Shown here: positions 18,201 to 26,206 of the stretch, one piece after another
Numbering within the stretch: position 1 is the first letter of the stretch
How the letters are laid out: each line of letters begins with the position of its first letter
DNA from: Bacteroides ovatus
GTDB taxonomy: Bacteria; Bacteroidota; Bacteroidia; Bacteroidales; Bacteroidaceae
Direction: 5' to 3'
DNA length: 64,000 nucleotides
Assembly (NCBI RefSeq): GCF_001314995.1
Contig: NZ_CP012938.1
Span: 2,852,001-2,916,000 of the forward strand
The notes under the pieces: generated by a model
Databases searched by the model: none
Told to the model about the DNA's origin: nothing
The model's input: only the letters and a program-made list of their open reading frames with translations
Translations under genes and position numbers: made by a program

Positions 18201-18292
18201 AGCAGTTGAAAGATACTGATCCCGAAACCAACGGTTCGGATGCATTTCCTACCTACCGGCAATTTGTTTTTGGCGTTAATTTGACATTCTAA
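15206..18292 (+). CDS. SusC/RagA-family TonB-linked outer membrane protein
   Basis: Full-length SusC of 1028 aa. A 21-residue N-terminal tail precedes the signal peptide (FYLLFLLIGSLSILG), so the ATG at 15269 may be the true start. Next come the carboxypeptidase-like domain (ISGIVKNSQGETIIGANI ... SYMGYTEQEV, about 48-125), the linker DEVVVVGYGSVKKRDLTGAV, the plug with DASSTAIYGSAGANGVVIIT, and a 22-strand barrel ending in FGVNLTF. With its SusD partner 15 bp downstream it imports an oligosaccharide or peptide by TonB energy. No glycosidase, peptidase, sigma/anti-sigma or hybrid sensor gene is adjacent, so the pair is an orphan and its substrate cannot be inferred. Confidence 0.95.
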   Translation: MKSFSDKTNIGENNPLKTVYRMNFYLLFLLIGSLSILGSTRAYCQQSRTISGIVKNSQGETIIGANIVEKGTSNGTITNVDGLFTLRIAPNAVLKVSYMGYTEQEVNTRNKNKLEIILTEDARLIDEVVVVGYGSVKKRDLTGAVTSVKSAEVLAAPTNNVMEALQGKIPGMDITKTSGQVGGDVTILLRGSRSIYGSNEPLFIIDGIPGSYSQVSPSDIESVDVLKDASSTAIYGSAGANGVVIITTKRGKEGKATVNFDAYYGFSGSPNYRHGMTRDEWVTYQQEAYKYKNGDYPTDMSALLGKQDFIDAYNDGKWIDWIDEVSGNTATTQKYSLSVSSGTEKTKLFASTSYNREEGLLNNENLNRYSLRLNLDQQIFSWAKVGFTSNLVYRDLNSGVKNTFTKSLSAIPLGDAYTEKGEINHEYITGQYSPMSDFIENQYVDNTRSTYLNMSGYVELTPIKDLTFTSRVNGTLNHSRRGQYWGEKCNANRPSYAGSPHASITNNNAWNYTWENILAYNTTIAKDHNLGGSLITSWNKNQSESSMAAASGQMVDQWSFWRLTSGTSQHVESDFAQTQKMSFAFRLNYSYKGKYLFNFSTRWDGVSQFSTGHKWDAFPAGALAWRISDEAFMEKTRSWLDNLKLRVSYGITGNSGGTTAYSTTTQAYVYTASGISINGKIVPFTQYSGTYGSSDLGWEKSYNWNVGLDFGILNGRIDGSIEWFKTTTKGLLFKRTLPITSGLTGWGSPLAIWQNIAQTSNQGVEATITSHNIRHKDFTWNTTLSITWNKEQIDDLPDGDLIAENLFVGEPIKAIYGYKYTGIWGTDTPQETLDAYGVKPGFIKIETLDQKGDGGVHKYSTEDRQILGHSNPDWIIGFSNSFTYKNFDLSVFAMARYGQTINSDLLGYYTAEQSVTKNQLAGVDYWTEDNQGAYFPRPGTGDEQKTVYPSLRVRDGSFIKIKNITLGYTLPVNISRKVLMEKCRIYATAYNPFIFVKDKQLKDTDPETNGSDAFPTYRQFVFGVNLTF

Positions 18293-18307
18293 CAAAAGAT
18301 TATAATC

Positions 18308-20146
18308 ATGAAAAGGATATATATAAAATTCATATTTTGCAGTGTGCTGTTCTCGGCCTTATCTCTACATTCCTGCACCTTGGAGGAATACAACCCGGGC
18401 GCATTTACCAAAGAGGCTTTGGCTACTTCCATCGATGGATATGAAACCCTGATTAACCAGTGTTATTTTGCTATGGAAAGGTTTTACTACGGTTCTGCGG
18501 ACTGGATGTCACTGACTGAAGGCGACACCGATCTTTGGACGTATAAAGCCAACGAATCAACAAGTTACACACAGTGGTTCTGGTTTTTCGCAGGAACATC
18601 ACCCAATACGACTTACACTAACAATTGGTGGAACGGGACGTACGACGGTGTGGGAGCCTGTAACGAAGCTATCGCATTAGGAGACAAACCTCCTTACACC
18701 ACGGAAGAGGAGCGGAATGCCAAGATTGCGGAAGCCCGTTTTCTTAGAGCTGTCTATTATTTCAATGCAGTGGAACAATTCGGAGCAGTGACGATGCTCA
18801 CAGAACCGATAACAGCGGAAACACTGACTTACTCACCCACCCGTACCGATCCGATGACTATCTACCAGGAAGTAATCCTGCCCGATTTAAGATTCGCATC
18901 CGAATGGTTGCCAACAGGTACGCATGCAACTACTACCACCCCGACAAAGAAAGCCGCTCTCGGTTTTCTGGCTAAAGCCTGCTTGCAGACGTACGAATAT
19001 GGAAGCACCGAATATTTGCAGGAAGCTCTGGATACAGCCAAGAAATTGATTACCGATTGCGAAACTGGCGGTGGAAAATACAATACGTATATGTATCCAT
19101 CGTATAGCGAAGTGTTTAAAGAGAGCAATAACTGGGAAAACAAGGAAGCTCTCTGGAAACATCGCTGGTATGCAGGAGCAGACGGTCACGGATCAAGCAA
19201 CGGAAACTACAAGCTAAATCGCAACGATGAGTATTTCTTATGCAATATCAATAAGTTCGGTGCTCGTGAAGATAATCAGGAAACACGCCTTACTTGGGAA
19301 GGCTCAATTACCGGTATCTTTATGCCCACACAGCATTTATTGAGTTTGTATGTACAGAAAGACGGAACATTGGACCCCAGATTTCATGAATCGTTCACTA
19401 CTGAATGGAACGCGAACAAGAATTACACGTGGGATGAGAGTGCCGTACACATGTATGACAAAGAAGAAACCGTCATTGGCAAAGCTCTGAATAAAGGTGA
19501 CTTAGCCATTAAGTTTATCATGCCACAAGACATTGATTATGCTACAGAAAAGCAAAAAGAACATATTTCTGATTACTTGCTGATTGATTATCACCATGTA
19601 TATAGTAATGACAATAATAACGTGAACATGAATTATGCTTATACAAACGTCACAGGCAATTACAAGGATGACGGCACAAACGAGAACCAGTTCCGCTACT
19701 ATTATCCGTCACTGAATAAGCATAACAGCAGTAATTATTATGTAGCCAATGCTTCCAAACAGAGAAATGGTAATCTGAATGCGACATTTATCATGCGTAT
19801 GGCAGAAGTTTATTTGATTGCGACAGAAGCTGATATTTACCTGAATGGTGGTGCAAATGCAGCCGGTTATATCAACAAGGTTCGTGAACGTGCCGGAGCA
19901 AATCGGCTTACAGGAAGTATTACGGTCCGAGATATCTTAGACGAAAGAGGCCGTGAACTTTGCGGAGAATATTGCCGCTTCTACGACTTGAAACGGACAG
20001 GAATGTTTAAGAACTCGGAGTATCTGGAAAATACTCATCCGGACTTAGCACAATTCTTTCACCCGAATTATGCATTACGTCCCATTTCAACTACATTTAC
20101 TGCAACAATCACCAATGGCAGCGAGTATCAAAATCCGGGATATTAA
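18308..20146 (+). CDS. SusD/RagB-family nutrient-binding outer membrane lipoprotein
   Basis: 612 aa, large for SusD. The signal peptide ends in lipobox LHSC with Glu-Glu three residues later, suiting surface display. TPR-like helices near 115-145 carry AEARFLRAVYYFNAVEQFG, the strong family signature. The C-terminal SusD block has MAEVYLIATEADIY, then DERGRELCGEYCRFYDLKR, and ends in YQNPGY. It is cotranscribed with the SusC 15 bp upstream and followed by a strong terminator. The many Trp and Tyr residues in the first 150 residues fit aromatic sugar-binding surfaces, but no substrate is assigned. Confidence 0.95.
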   Translation: MKRIYIKFIFCSVLFSALSLHSCTLEEYNPGAFTKEALATSIDGYETLINQCYFAMERFYYGSADWMSLTEGDTDLWTYKANESTSYTQWFWFFAGTSPNTTYTNNWWNGTYDGVGACNEAIALGDKPPYTTEEERNAKIAEARFLRAVYYFNAVEQFGAVTMLTEPITAETLTYSPTRTDPMTIYQEVILPDLRFASEWLPTGTHATTTTPTKKAALGFLAKACLQTYEYGSTEYLQEALDTAKKLITDCETGGGKYNTYMYPSYSEVFKESNNWENKEALWKHRWYAGADGHGSSNGNYKLNRNDEYFLCNINKFGAREDNQETRLTWEGSITGIFMPTQHLLSLYVQKDGTLDPRFHESFTTEWNANKNYTWDESAVHMYDKEETVIGKALNKGDLAIKFIMPQDIDYATEKQKEHISDYLLIDYHHVYSNDNNNVNMNYAYTNVTGNYKDDGTNENQFRYYYPSLNKHNSSNYYVANASKQRNGNLNATFIMRMAEVYLIATEADIYLNGGANAAGYINKVRERAGANRLTGSITVRDILDERGRELCGEYCRFYDLKRTGMFKNSEYLENTHPDLAQFFHPNYALRPISTTFTATITNGSEYQNPGY

Positions 20147-20160
20147 GTAGAATTTTCAAT

Positions 20161-20200
20161 ATGTACAGGTGCTATGGAATCAATCTTGGCACCTGTACAT
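20161..20200. terminator. terminator of the SusC/SusD operon
   Basis: ATGTACAGGTGC pairs perfectly with GCACCTGTACAT over a 16-nt loop, followed by T-rich DNA. Confidence 0.8.
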
Positions 20201-20237
20201 TATTATAATAAGCAATGAAATATTTCATATAATGATA

Positions 20238-20402
20238 TTAGGTATTTCTATTATTTATCTCATTCAACCAAGCCATTTTATGTTCTTTTCCGTCCGGACA
20301 GAACCATTTATAAATATATTCTTTAGCCAACCATTTACTGAAAGTGCCTACATCTTTATCATGTAAGGGTTTTATTGTGATCTTATCATTCTTAATATCC
20401 AT
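20238..20402 (-). pseudogene. truncated GNAT acetyltransferase, N-terminal 54 residues
   Basis: Starts with ATG (20400-20402) and reads MDIKNDKITIKPLHDKDV, then KWLAKEYIYKWFCPDGKEH, then WLNEINNRNT and a stop. The ITIKPL...D...F..WL opening and the W-F-C-P-D block match the first 55 residues of Bacteroides GNAT acetyltransferases. The acetyl-CoA-binding motif A is missing, so this is a 5' fragment. It follows the ada-like gene by 14 bp in the same direction. Confidence 0.6.
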
Positions 20403-20416
20403 ACTTTTTTATTTAT

Positions 20417-21259
20417 TCAAACATCCACTTTTGCAGCCTCCCAACCAATCATTGCACTCTTGCGAATCTCTCCCCAATGGTAATTTCCCAACTCACCGGA
20501 AGCACGAATGACCCGATGACACGGAATAAGGAAAGCTACGGGATTCTCACCGACAGCCGTTCCAACAGCCCGGCAAGCTCTCGGATTATTGATTCCTGCG
20601 GCTATATCTCCGTAAGTAGTCAAGCCACCGACAGGAATTTTGAGTAGGGTTTCCCAAACCTTTAGTTGAAAGTCAGTACCTTTCAGGTGCAATTTTATTT
20701 CTTTGAGTTTACTCCAGTCCTGCGTGAAGATGAATAAAGCGTTTTGCTGCACTTCATCCACAATCGAGGTAAACCTTGCATTAGGAAACTTCTTCCGTAA
20801 AGAGTTAAAAGCCGCGTCATGATCGTCTGCAAACTCCATACAACAAATACCTTTATCGGTAGACGCAATGAAGATTTCACCGAAAGGACTTTTGGCAAAA
20901 CTGTAATTGATAGAAAGACTTTCACCTCCGTTTTTATATTCGCCCGGCGTCATCCCTTCTATATTTACAAACAAGTCATACAATCTGCCCGTACCGGAAA
21001 GCCCTGTTTCCTGTGCCGCATCGAATAAAGACGCATGAGTTTCATTCAAGATTCTCTTGGCATATTCAATACTAGTATATTGCAAGAACTTCTTAGGGCT
21101 AACTCCCGCCCACTCCGTAAACATACGTTGGAAATGCGCCGTACTCAACGCCACTTCCCCGGCAATCTCATCCAATCCCGGTTGCCTTTTAAAATTCTCC
21201 CTTATATACCCGATTGCCTGCGCAATGCGTGCATAGTCAAGCGTTTTTTGCTCATTCAT
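20417..21259 (-). CDS. Ada-like bifunctional AraC regulator / O6-methylguanine-DNA methyltransferase
   Basis: Repairs O6-alkylguanine by moving the alkyl group to its own cysteine, and probably senses alkylation. Seen: an AraC-type HTH in the first 110 residues (LDEIAGEVALSTAHFQRMF, then PKKFLQYTSIEYAKRIL), the ribonuclease-like domain, and the C-terminal transferase with TTYGDIAAGINNPRACRAVG and the active site PCHRV (Cys about 247 from this start). It lacks the N-terminal zinc-binding Ada domain, so it does not sense methyl phosphotriesters like E. coli Ada. An in-frame ATG at 21289 would be almost leaderless because a -7 box TATCTTTG lies at 21295-21302 on this strand; the ATG at 21259 (MNEQKTLDYARI) is preferred. 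Confidence 0.9.
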   Translation of the reverse strand: MNEQKTLDYARIAQAIGYIRENFKRQPGLDEIAGEVALSTAHFQRMFTEWAGVSPKKFLQYTSIEYAKRILNETHASLFDAAQETGLSGTGRLYDLFVNIEGMTPGEYKNGGESLSINYSFAKSPFGEIFIASTDKGICCMEFADDHDAAFNSLRKKFPNARFTSIVDEVQQNALFIFTQDWSKLKEIKLHLKGTDFQLKVWETLLKIPVGGLTTYGDIAAGINNPRACRAVGTAVGENPVAFLIPCHRVIRASGELGNYHWGEIRKSAMIGWEAAKVDV

Positions 21260-21477
21260 AACAGAGGTTACATTCGTTTTATCTCCCATACTTCCAAAGA
21301 TACGTTTATTATATTTACAGTTGAAATAACAGCTAATAATATTTTCGTTTTTACACTCGCACTCTTATTTCCAATGCTGCAAAATTACTATACGCATCAC
21401 AAATAAACGACCCGAAAATTGCTATTTTTACGTAGAAAAGACAATCTCTCCTCCCACTCCTCCATATAATCAGTCAT

Positions 21478-21627
21478 TCTCAATATACTTTATCACACGA
21501 TTTACTCTCACACCCTCACACTTTCCCTGCATCCCCCTATTCATCGTCCTTTCAGTGATGAGGGTAAGAGTGAGGGTAGGTGAGAGTAACTTTTTACCCT
21601 CACCCTGTCTCGTCCTGATTTTGATTG
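21478..21627 (+). repeat. left long inverted repeat with TGAGGGTA-type octamers
   Basis: About 150 bp matching the reverse complement of 24753-24902 at roughly 75-80 percent by eye. Exact blocks include CTGTCTCGTCCTGATT (21605-21620), GTAACTTTTTAC and TATTCATCG. Inside it the octamer TGAGGGTA/TGAGAGTA occurs directly at 21559, 21571 and 21581 and inverted at 21503 and 21595. It starts just beyond the ada upstream region and ends 27 bp before the VirE-type gene stop. Confidence 0.75.
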
Positions 21628-21653
21628 CCCCCCTTTCACACCACCTTTATCAA

Positions 21654-23747
21654 TTACTCCACCTTCATCAAATGATAAAGCGTCCCTTTACGAGACTTAC
21701 GGCAAGGAATATTCAGTTTTTGAAGTGCACGCCCAAACTGTCCAACCTTATTAATAGCCAGTTTATCCCGTGTTTTCGTCTGTAAATAACTCAAAATCTG
21801 CATAGCAGTCAGCCATTCGCCTTCCATGTCCTCTTCTACGGGATTAAGATAGCAATGAAACAACTGTTCCAGCGGACTCGCCTGTTCAAACTCACGGTTA
21901 GTCTGTTTTAATATGTTTTCGTCCTCATCATTCAGCCAATAACGTTCACCTTTATAAATAGCCTCCATCGCTTGAGCATAAAGCTGCTTGTAATTAATCG
22001 TAACATTCGTATTAATAGGAGCCGTCACCTCGATGCAAATAAAACGGCGGCTACCGCTAGGATCGGTAAGCAAATCTTTCTGATTGCTGGTACCGATAAA
22101 AGAAGCATAACGCCTCATTTCCCGAATCGTATTACCGTATGGTTTGCGCAGATTCGCCACAGGCTTCTGCAACAAATGCTTCAAGAACCCCTGCTGACTG
22201 ACATTAATCTGATCGAACTCATCAATATTTATCAGAAAAAAACGTCCCAAATAGCGTTCCGCCTCCTGTTTACTTTTAAAATCAATACTGTCCGTATAGC
22301 CGAAACGCAACTCCGGCGGCAGAATAATGCGACAGAATGTAGACTTACGATACCCCTGCGAACCAACCAGCAAAGGCGAAGTATTATTACCATGCTGCCG
22401 ATCGACTCCCCTCCAATGCGCCACCATACTAAGAAACCAGCGGTAAAATAATTCCTGCCAATGCGGATTATCACAAGGCACCAGACCAGCCAATGCACGG
22501 ATACGATCCTTCCCGTCCCAGCGACCTGTCTCATAAAGATATTCCTCCACAGGATTATACAAAGGAACACATTCCGAATTCAGAAAACGATCCACATCAC
22601 GGTCCCACGCACTGATGCCTTCCTTCAAAGCATTGATCGCAATACTGTTGCGCACCCGTTTATCCACCGGCTTAAAGCAAAAGTGAACAGAATCGCGTTG
22701 CCGATATTCCAAATCGTCCTGCACCGTATTGTAACGGAATTCATACCGACGTTTCATAAACTCTTCCAACAGAAAAGCCGTCTCCTGCTCTTTATTGATA
22801 CTGCTTTTCTTGCCGAATCCCTTACACTCCTGATAAAGATTATGCAGTATCGAACGGATCACCTGCTCTTCTTCCTCGCGATAATAATGAATCATCGTCT
22901 GTCGTATCGCTTCCTCTTCGGGAAGCCCCGCTTTGAAACAATGCTCGGCAAGGCGAACCAATAAAGGCTGCAAGTCGTCCCCACGTTTCCAATCCTCCAT
23001 TTCCTGAAGTGCCCTGTTCAAGGCCGCTTCATAAATCTTCGTGAATGTTTGCGCCGACTCATATCCCGGCTGCAACCGTAATAACGGATTTTTCTCTCCC
23101 AGTTTCCGCTGACGGAAAGTCTCTTCTCCCGGCATCATAAGCGGTTGTTCCAAGCAGAACGGCACCGCATCCGGATTATAATAAGGAGATTCGTCCAGCG
23201 TCATACGGCATCTCTGTGCCAAAACCGGTTCTTTCAAGTCAATATCGAAAGGCAACATCGGCTGATAACATTTCACAGCCAGCCAATAAGCATGAACATG
23301 AAATAATTCCGCCTCCGCTTCCTTGGTCGGCAATCCTCCGTCATCCGGCAAAGCGAAACGCACCCATATTTTCACGCTACGCCCGCTGGAGCCACAAAAA
23401 GCGGCAAAAGTCTGTGGCAGAAGTGCCGCTTGCCGTTTCACAAACTCCGCTTCCGAGCCACCGGCCAACCGGCTCACTTCCAACTGTACCAAACCGTTGT
23501 ACTGCTTCATTTTCCGTTCGCCCTCTTTGGTACGGGTATATTCCACAGCAGAATAAATGTATGGCAATTTATCAATATGTTCGTATCGGGCATACGTACC
23601 TTCCAGCAATGGTATGATTCCCCGCAAAGCCGTGATATGCCCCGCCTTTGTTTCCGTTTTCATTTTGTCGAATAGTGTGCCTGTCTCACAAATGCTAAGA
23701 GTTTCTTTTCCGCTCCCGTTGTCTTGTCTGATTAAAGTAACTTTCAT
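21654..23747 (-). CDS. VirE-family primase/helicase-like protein (BT4734-like N-terminal domain)
   Basis: 697 aa, multi-domain. Residues about 30-210 are the BT4734-like (VirE_N) domain seen in Bacteroides, thought to be primase-related. A linker follows, then residues about 330-600 form the VirE P-loop ATPase: Walker A GSQGYRKSTF, Walker B FFLINIDEFDQ, sensor FIGTSNQKDLLTDPSGSRRF with a candidate arginine finger. The last 90 residues form a winged-helix-like tail (QILSYLQTKTRDKLAINKVG). An upstream GTG at 23777 is possible; the ATG at 23747 fits better. It faces an HU-like gene across a large palindrome, and the pair is bracketed by long inverted repeats. Likely role: DNA replication or unwinding for this unit; not demonstrated. 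Confidence 0.8.
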   Translation of the reverse strand: MKVTLIRQDNGSGKETLSICETGTLFDKMKTETKAGHITALRGIIPLLEGTYARYEHIDKLPYIYSAVEYTRTKEGERKMKQYNGLVQLEVSRLAGGSEAEFVKRQAALLPQTFAAFCGSSGRSVKIWVRFALPDDGGLPTKEAEAELFHVHAYWLAVKCYQPMLPFDIDLKEPVLAQRCRMTLDESPYYNPDAVPFCLEQPLMMPGEETFRQRKLGEKNPLLRLQPGYESAQTFTKIYEAALNRALQEMEDWKRGDDLQPLLVRLAEHCFKAGLPEEEAIRQTMIHYYREEEEQVIRSILHNLYQECKGFGKKSSINKEQETAFLLEEFMKRRYEFRYNTVQDDLEYRQRDSVHFCFKPVDKRVRNSIAINALKEGISAWDRDVDRFLNSECVPLYNPVEEYLYETGRWDGKDRIRALAGLVPCDNPHWQELFYRWFLSMVAHWRGVDRQHGNNTSPLLVGSQGYRKSTFCRIILPPELRFGYTDSIDFKSKQEAERYLGRFFLINIDEFDQINVSQQGFLKHLLQKPVANLRKPYGNTIREMRRYASFIGTSNQKDLLTDPSGSRRFICIEVTAPINTNVTINYKQLYAQAMEAIYKGERYWLNDEDENILKQTNREFEQASPLEQLFHCYLNPVEEDMEGEWLTAMQILSYLQTKTRDKLAINKVGQFGRALQKLNIPCRKSRKGTLYHLMKVE

Positions 23748-23797
23748 CCTATTTTTGTCTATTTTTTCTACAATCACATCTACATATTTAATTCCTG

Positions 23798-23828
23798 TAA
23801 AGATACGCTTTTATCCTCCGGTAAACAA
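23798..23828 (-). promoter_or_regulatory. promoter of the VirE-family gene
   Basis: On the minus strand, -33 TTG at 23828-23826 and -7 TATCTTTA at 23805-23798, spaced 20 bp. The start would be near 23791. It lies back to back with the HU-gene promoter. Confidence 0.5.
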
Positions 23829-23858
23829 GCATTTTATCCGATAAATACCTGCATATTA

Positions 23859-23890
23859 TTTGCATTTGCCTTATTATTTATGTATCTTTG
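23859..23890 (+). promoter_or_regulatory. promoter of the HU-like gene
   Basis: -33 TTTG at 23859-23862 and -7 TATCTTTG at 23883-23890, spaced 20 bp. The start near 23897 would place the whole 92-nt palindrome at the 5' end of the transcript. Confidence 0.65.
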
Positions 23891-23902
23891 CTTAGTAGTT
23901 GT

Positions 23903-23994
23903 CAAGGGCTCACCCGTGTGAACAAACAGGCTATCAATTGTAAATAAAAACGTCTACAGACGTAAACAGCCTTGTTCACATGGGTGAGCCCTTG
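23903..23994. repeat. 92-bp nested palindrome between divergent VirE-type and HU-like genes
   Basis: The left arm CAAGGGCTCACCCGTGTGAA pairs with the right arm that ends GTGAGCCCTTG (one internal mismatch and a 3-base offset). The inner loop holds a second dyad, ACGTCT-AC-AGACGT, at 23950-23963. It could be an initiator or HU binding site, an origin-like structure, or a hairpin in the HU-gene leader RNA. Confidence 0.75.
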
Positions 23995-24094
23995 CAAATC
24001 ATTAGAGTTTAACAAAAGAAACATTAAGCATTAATGTATTACTATCTAAGAGAATACATAACAAGAAGAGTTCATTTAAAACAAATATAGAGCT

Positions 24095-24745
24095 ATGGCA
24101 ATATTATTCGATTGGTATGAAGACCCGAAGCCTTCAAACAAACAGCAGGAAGAAAACGAAAACACCCTGCATCCACGCATCAAATACAACGGTTCCATAG
24201 GGACCGACGTACTACGCCGCCGTATTCAGGAACGTTGCTCACTGACAGAAACAGACGTCACAGCCGTACTTGATGCGCTTTCGCACATCATGGGACAGGA
24301 ATTGGCGGAAGGACGCCAAGTTCATCTGAACGGCATCGGTTATTTCCATCCGTGCCTGACCACTACGGAACCCGTAACGATAAGTACCAAACGGAAAGCA
24401 ACTAAAGTGAAACTGAAAGCAATTCAGTTTCGTGCCGACCAGACATTGAAAAACGAATTCGGCGTTCTTAAAGTGAAAAACCTCAAAGGTGGACTGGATT
24501 TCACCCAACTGACGAACGAGGAAATTGACCTGCAACTGACTAAGTACTTCCGTACTCATCCATTTATGCGGAGACACGACTTCCAATATCTTTGCGGAAT
24601 GGCAAGAAGTACAGCCATGCGACATATCCGACGTCTGCGCGACGAGGGTAAATTGAAAAATATGGGTGGAGCCATGCAGCCGATTTATGTGCCGGGAAGT
24701 GGATATTATGGTAATAATAAAGAAGTTAGTGTAAAAACGGAATAA
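24095..24745 (+). CDS. HU-like DNA-binding protein with C-terminal helix-turn-helix
   Basis: 216 aa. Residues about 28-120 are an HU/IHF-type domain of the Bacteroidetes long form: DVLRRRIQERCSLTETDV, GRQVHLNGIGYFHPCL (the beta arm base) and VKLKAIQFRADQTLKNEF. The C-terminal 75 residues look like a separate HTH module (HPFMRRHDFQYLCGMARSTA, then MRHIRRLRDEGKLKNMG). Such HU proteins are commonly found beside VirE-type genes in Bacteroides genomes. The leader is about 200 nt with a large hairpin. It may bend or mark the palindrome or the flanking repeats; that is inference. Confidence 0.85.
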   Translation: MAILFDWYEDPKPSNKQQEENENTLHPRIKYNGSIGTDVLRRRIQERCSLTETDVTAVLDALSHIMGQELAEGRQVHLNGIGYFHPCLTTTEPVTISTKRKATKVKLKAIQFRADQTLKNEFGVLKVKNLKGGLDFTQLTNEEIDLQLTKYFRTHPFMRRHDFQYLCGMARSTAMRHIRRLRDEGKLKNMGGAMQPIYVPGSGYYGNNKEVSVKTE

Positions 24746-24752
24746 GATTGGT

Positions 24753-24902
24753 CAACTCAAATCAGGACGAGACAGAGTGAGAGTAAAAAGTTACCCTCAC
24801 CTACTCTCACCTTTACCCTCACGCCTGTAACCCCGATGAATAAATGGATTGAGCACAAAGGGTGAGGGTGTGAGGGTAAAACGTCACCAACATTTATTTG
24901 AG
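24753..24902 (-). repeat. right long inverted repeat with TGAGGGTA-type octamers
   Basis: Reverse-complement partner of 21478-21627, beginning 8 bp after the HU-like gene stop. AATCAGGACGAGACAG (24760-24775) is the exact mirror of the left copy. The outer halves diverge more but keep the same order of octamers. Confidence 0.75.
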
Positions 24903-24958
24903 AGCATTCTTAATGCGAGCAACTATTATACAAGAGCACCTCCATACCGTTCCATATT

Positions 24959-26038
24959 TTACCGGGGAATCTTAACCATTTCAACCGGCTGCTCCTGTAT
25001 CTTATCCAACGGTTGTGATTGATATTTTACCTTTGAGAAATCAATAGCTTTTAAGTCAATGCAACGTATCGAATTGTTATAAGCTGTTTTATAATAAACC
25101 TTCCGGTTCGTGAGGTCGATAGCTGAGGTCCATTGCGTAGCACTGGGAATATCCGGAATATCACCCTGTGAATGTTCTATACCAATAGGAATATCAAAAT
25201 TATTAAGCAAGTGGAAACATTGCTGCACGGTATCAAAGCCTGTGGCACGTTGCGGAGCTGTCCCCCGGTAAAAGGCCGCACGCACAAACCGCGAAGGAGG
25301 CGTGGCATCACCCGGAATGCCGAGAAAACCGGAGTTGCCACCAGTAGGTTGCAACGTAATACCGCTCAATTTTTGCACGGAAGCGTCACCCGGATGAAGA
25401 TTGACGTAATTGTTCAAATTTGTAAGTTGCCATTCAAAACCGGGGGCATTCGTCAATACTCCTACTTCATTCTCATAAAAATGCGGCACACCACCTACAA
25501 TTTCCAACACAACCTGACGCCCCGACGGTTCACCGATACGCCAATGTACTACCGCTGTCTTTTCCAATCCTACAACACGTACAGAAGAAAGGGCTGCCTT
25601 CACCTCGTCGATAGTGGAAAACTGCGACAACAGCCACTCCGTCACTTGAAGGTCTGCCAGTGTCCGCTGGTTCTGTGCAGCATCATACGTTTTATATCCC
25701 CCATAATGAGGAAAGAAAAATAGTCCGGCCGAAAGTCCGGCCTCATTGATTCCTTCGGCAATAAATTCTTTTTGTACAACAGCCAGACCAACCACTCCAT
25801 ATTTTGCCGTAAACGTTAGTCCATTGACACCTGTAGGAGTGAATGACGTGAGCTGTTGGCCACGTGGAATAATCACATACTCGCTTTGCAACACACCGCG
25901 CGCCCATTCAATCGTACGGGCCTGCACATAACTGCCGTCACGGGATGTCAGCGAGATTCCCGTACAAGCTACAGCCTGAAAAGTGCTGCCACATACGGCA
26001 GCAATCCCTAGCAATAAGTTCTTTGTCATCTTCATCAT
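24959..26038 (-). CDS. choloylglycine hydrolase / penicillin V acylase family protein
   Basis: An Ntn-hydrolase that cleaves an amide; family members deconjugate bile salts or hydrolyse penicillin V or N-acyl homoserine lactones. 359 aa. The signal peptide ends ...QAVA and the next residue is Cys25, which would become the N-terminal nucleophile after cleavage (CTGISL). Other family positions visible: Arg in QARTIEWARG, Asn in LTNAPGFEWQ, Arg in PSRFVRAAFYR. Periplasmic location is expected. Bile-salt activity is plausible for a gut Bacteroides but not proven by sequence. The sensor kinase gene lies upstream on the same strand, with its stop 168 bp away. Confidence 0.88.
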   Translation of the reverse strand: MMKMTKNLLLGIAAVCGSTFQAVACTGISLTSRDGSYVQARTIEWARGVLQSEYVIIPRGQQLTSFTPTGVNGLTFTAKYGVVGLAVVQKEFIAEGINEAGLSAGLFFFPHYGGYKTYDAAQNQRTLADLQVTEWLLSQFSTIDEVKAALSSVRVVGLEKTAVVHWRIGEPSGRQVVLEIVGGVPHFYENEVGVLTNAPGFEWQLTNLNNYVNLHPGDASVQKLSGITLQPTGGNSGFLGIPGDATPPSRFVRAAFYRGTAPQRATGFDTVQQCFHLLNNFDIPIGIEHSQGDIPDIPSATQWTSAIDLTNRKVYYKTAYNNSIRCIDLKAIDFSKVKYQSQPLDKIQEQPVEMVKIPR

Positions 26039-26206
26039 TATTTATATATTTATTTGCTAAAAACTCAATACTGTATAAAGACAACAAAATATGGGTTATT
26101 TTAGTTTGCAGACACCTCTCTCAAGAAAACTATTGTTTTTTGTTCGTCCCGTACTTTGCGGAACAATATACGTAGTTTGCTTCAATATGCAATCTCTTTT
26201 TTTTGG

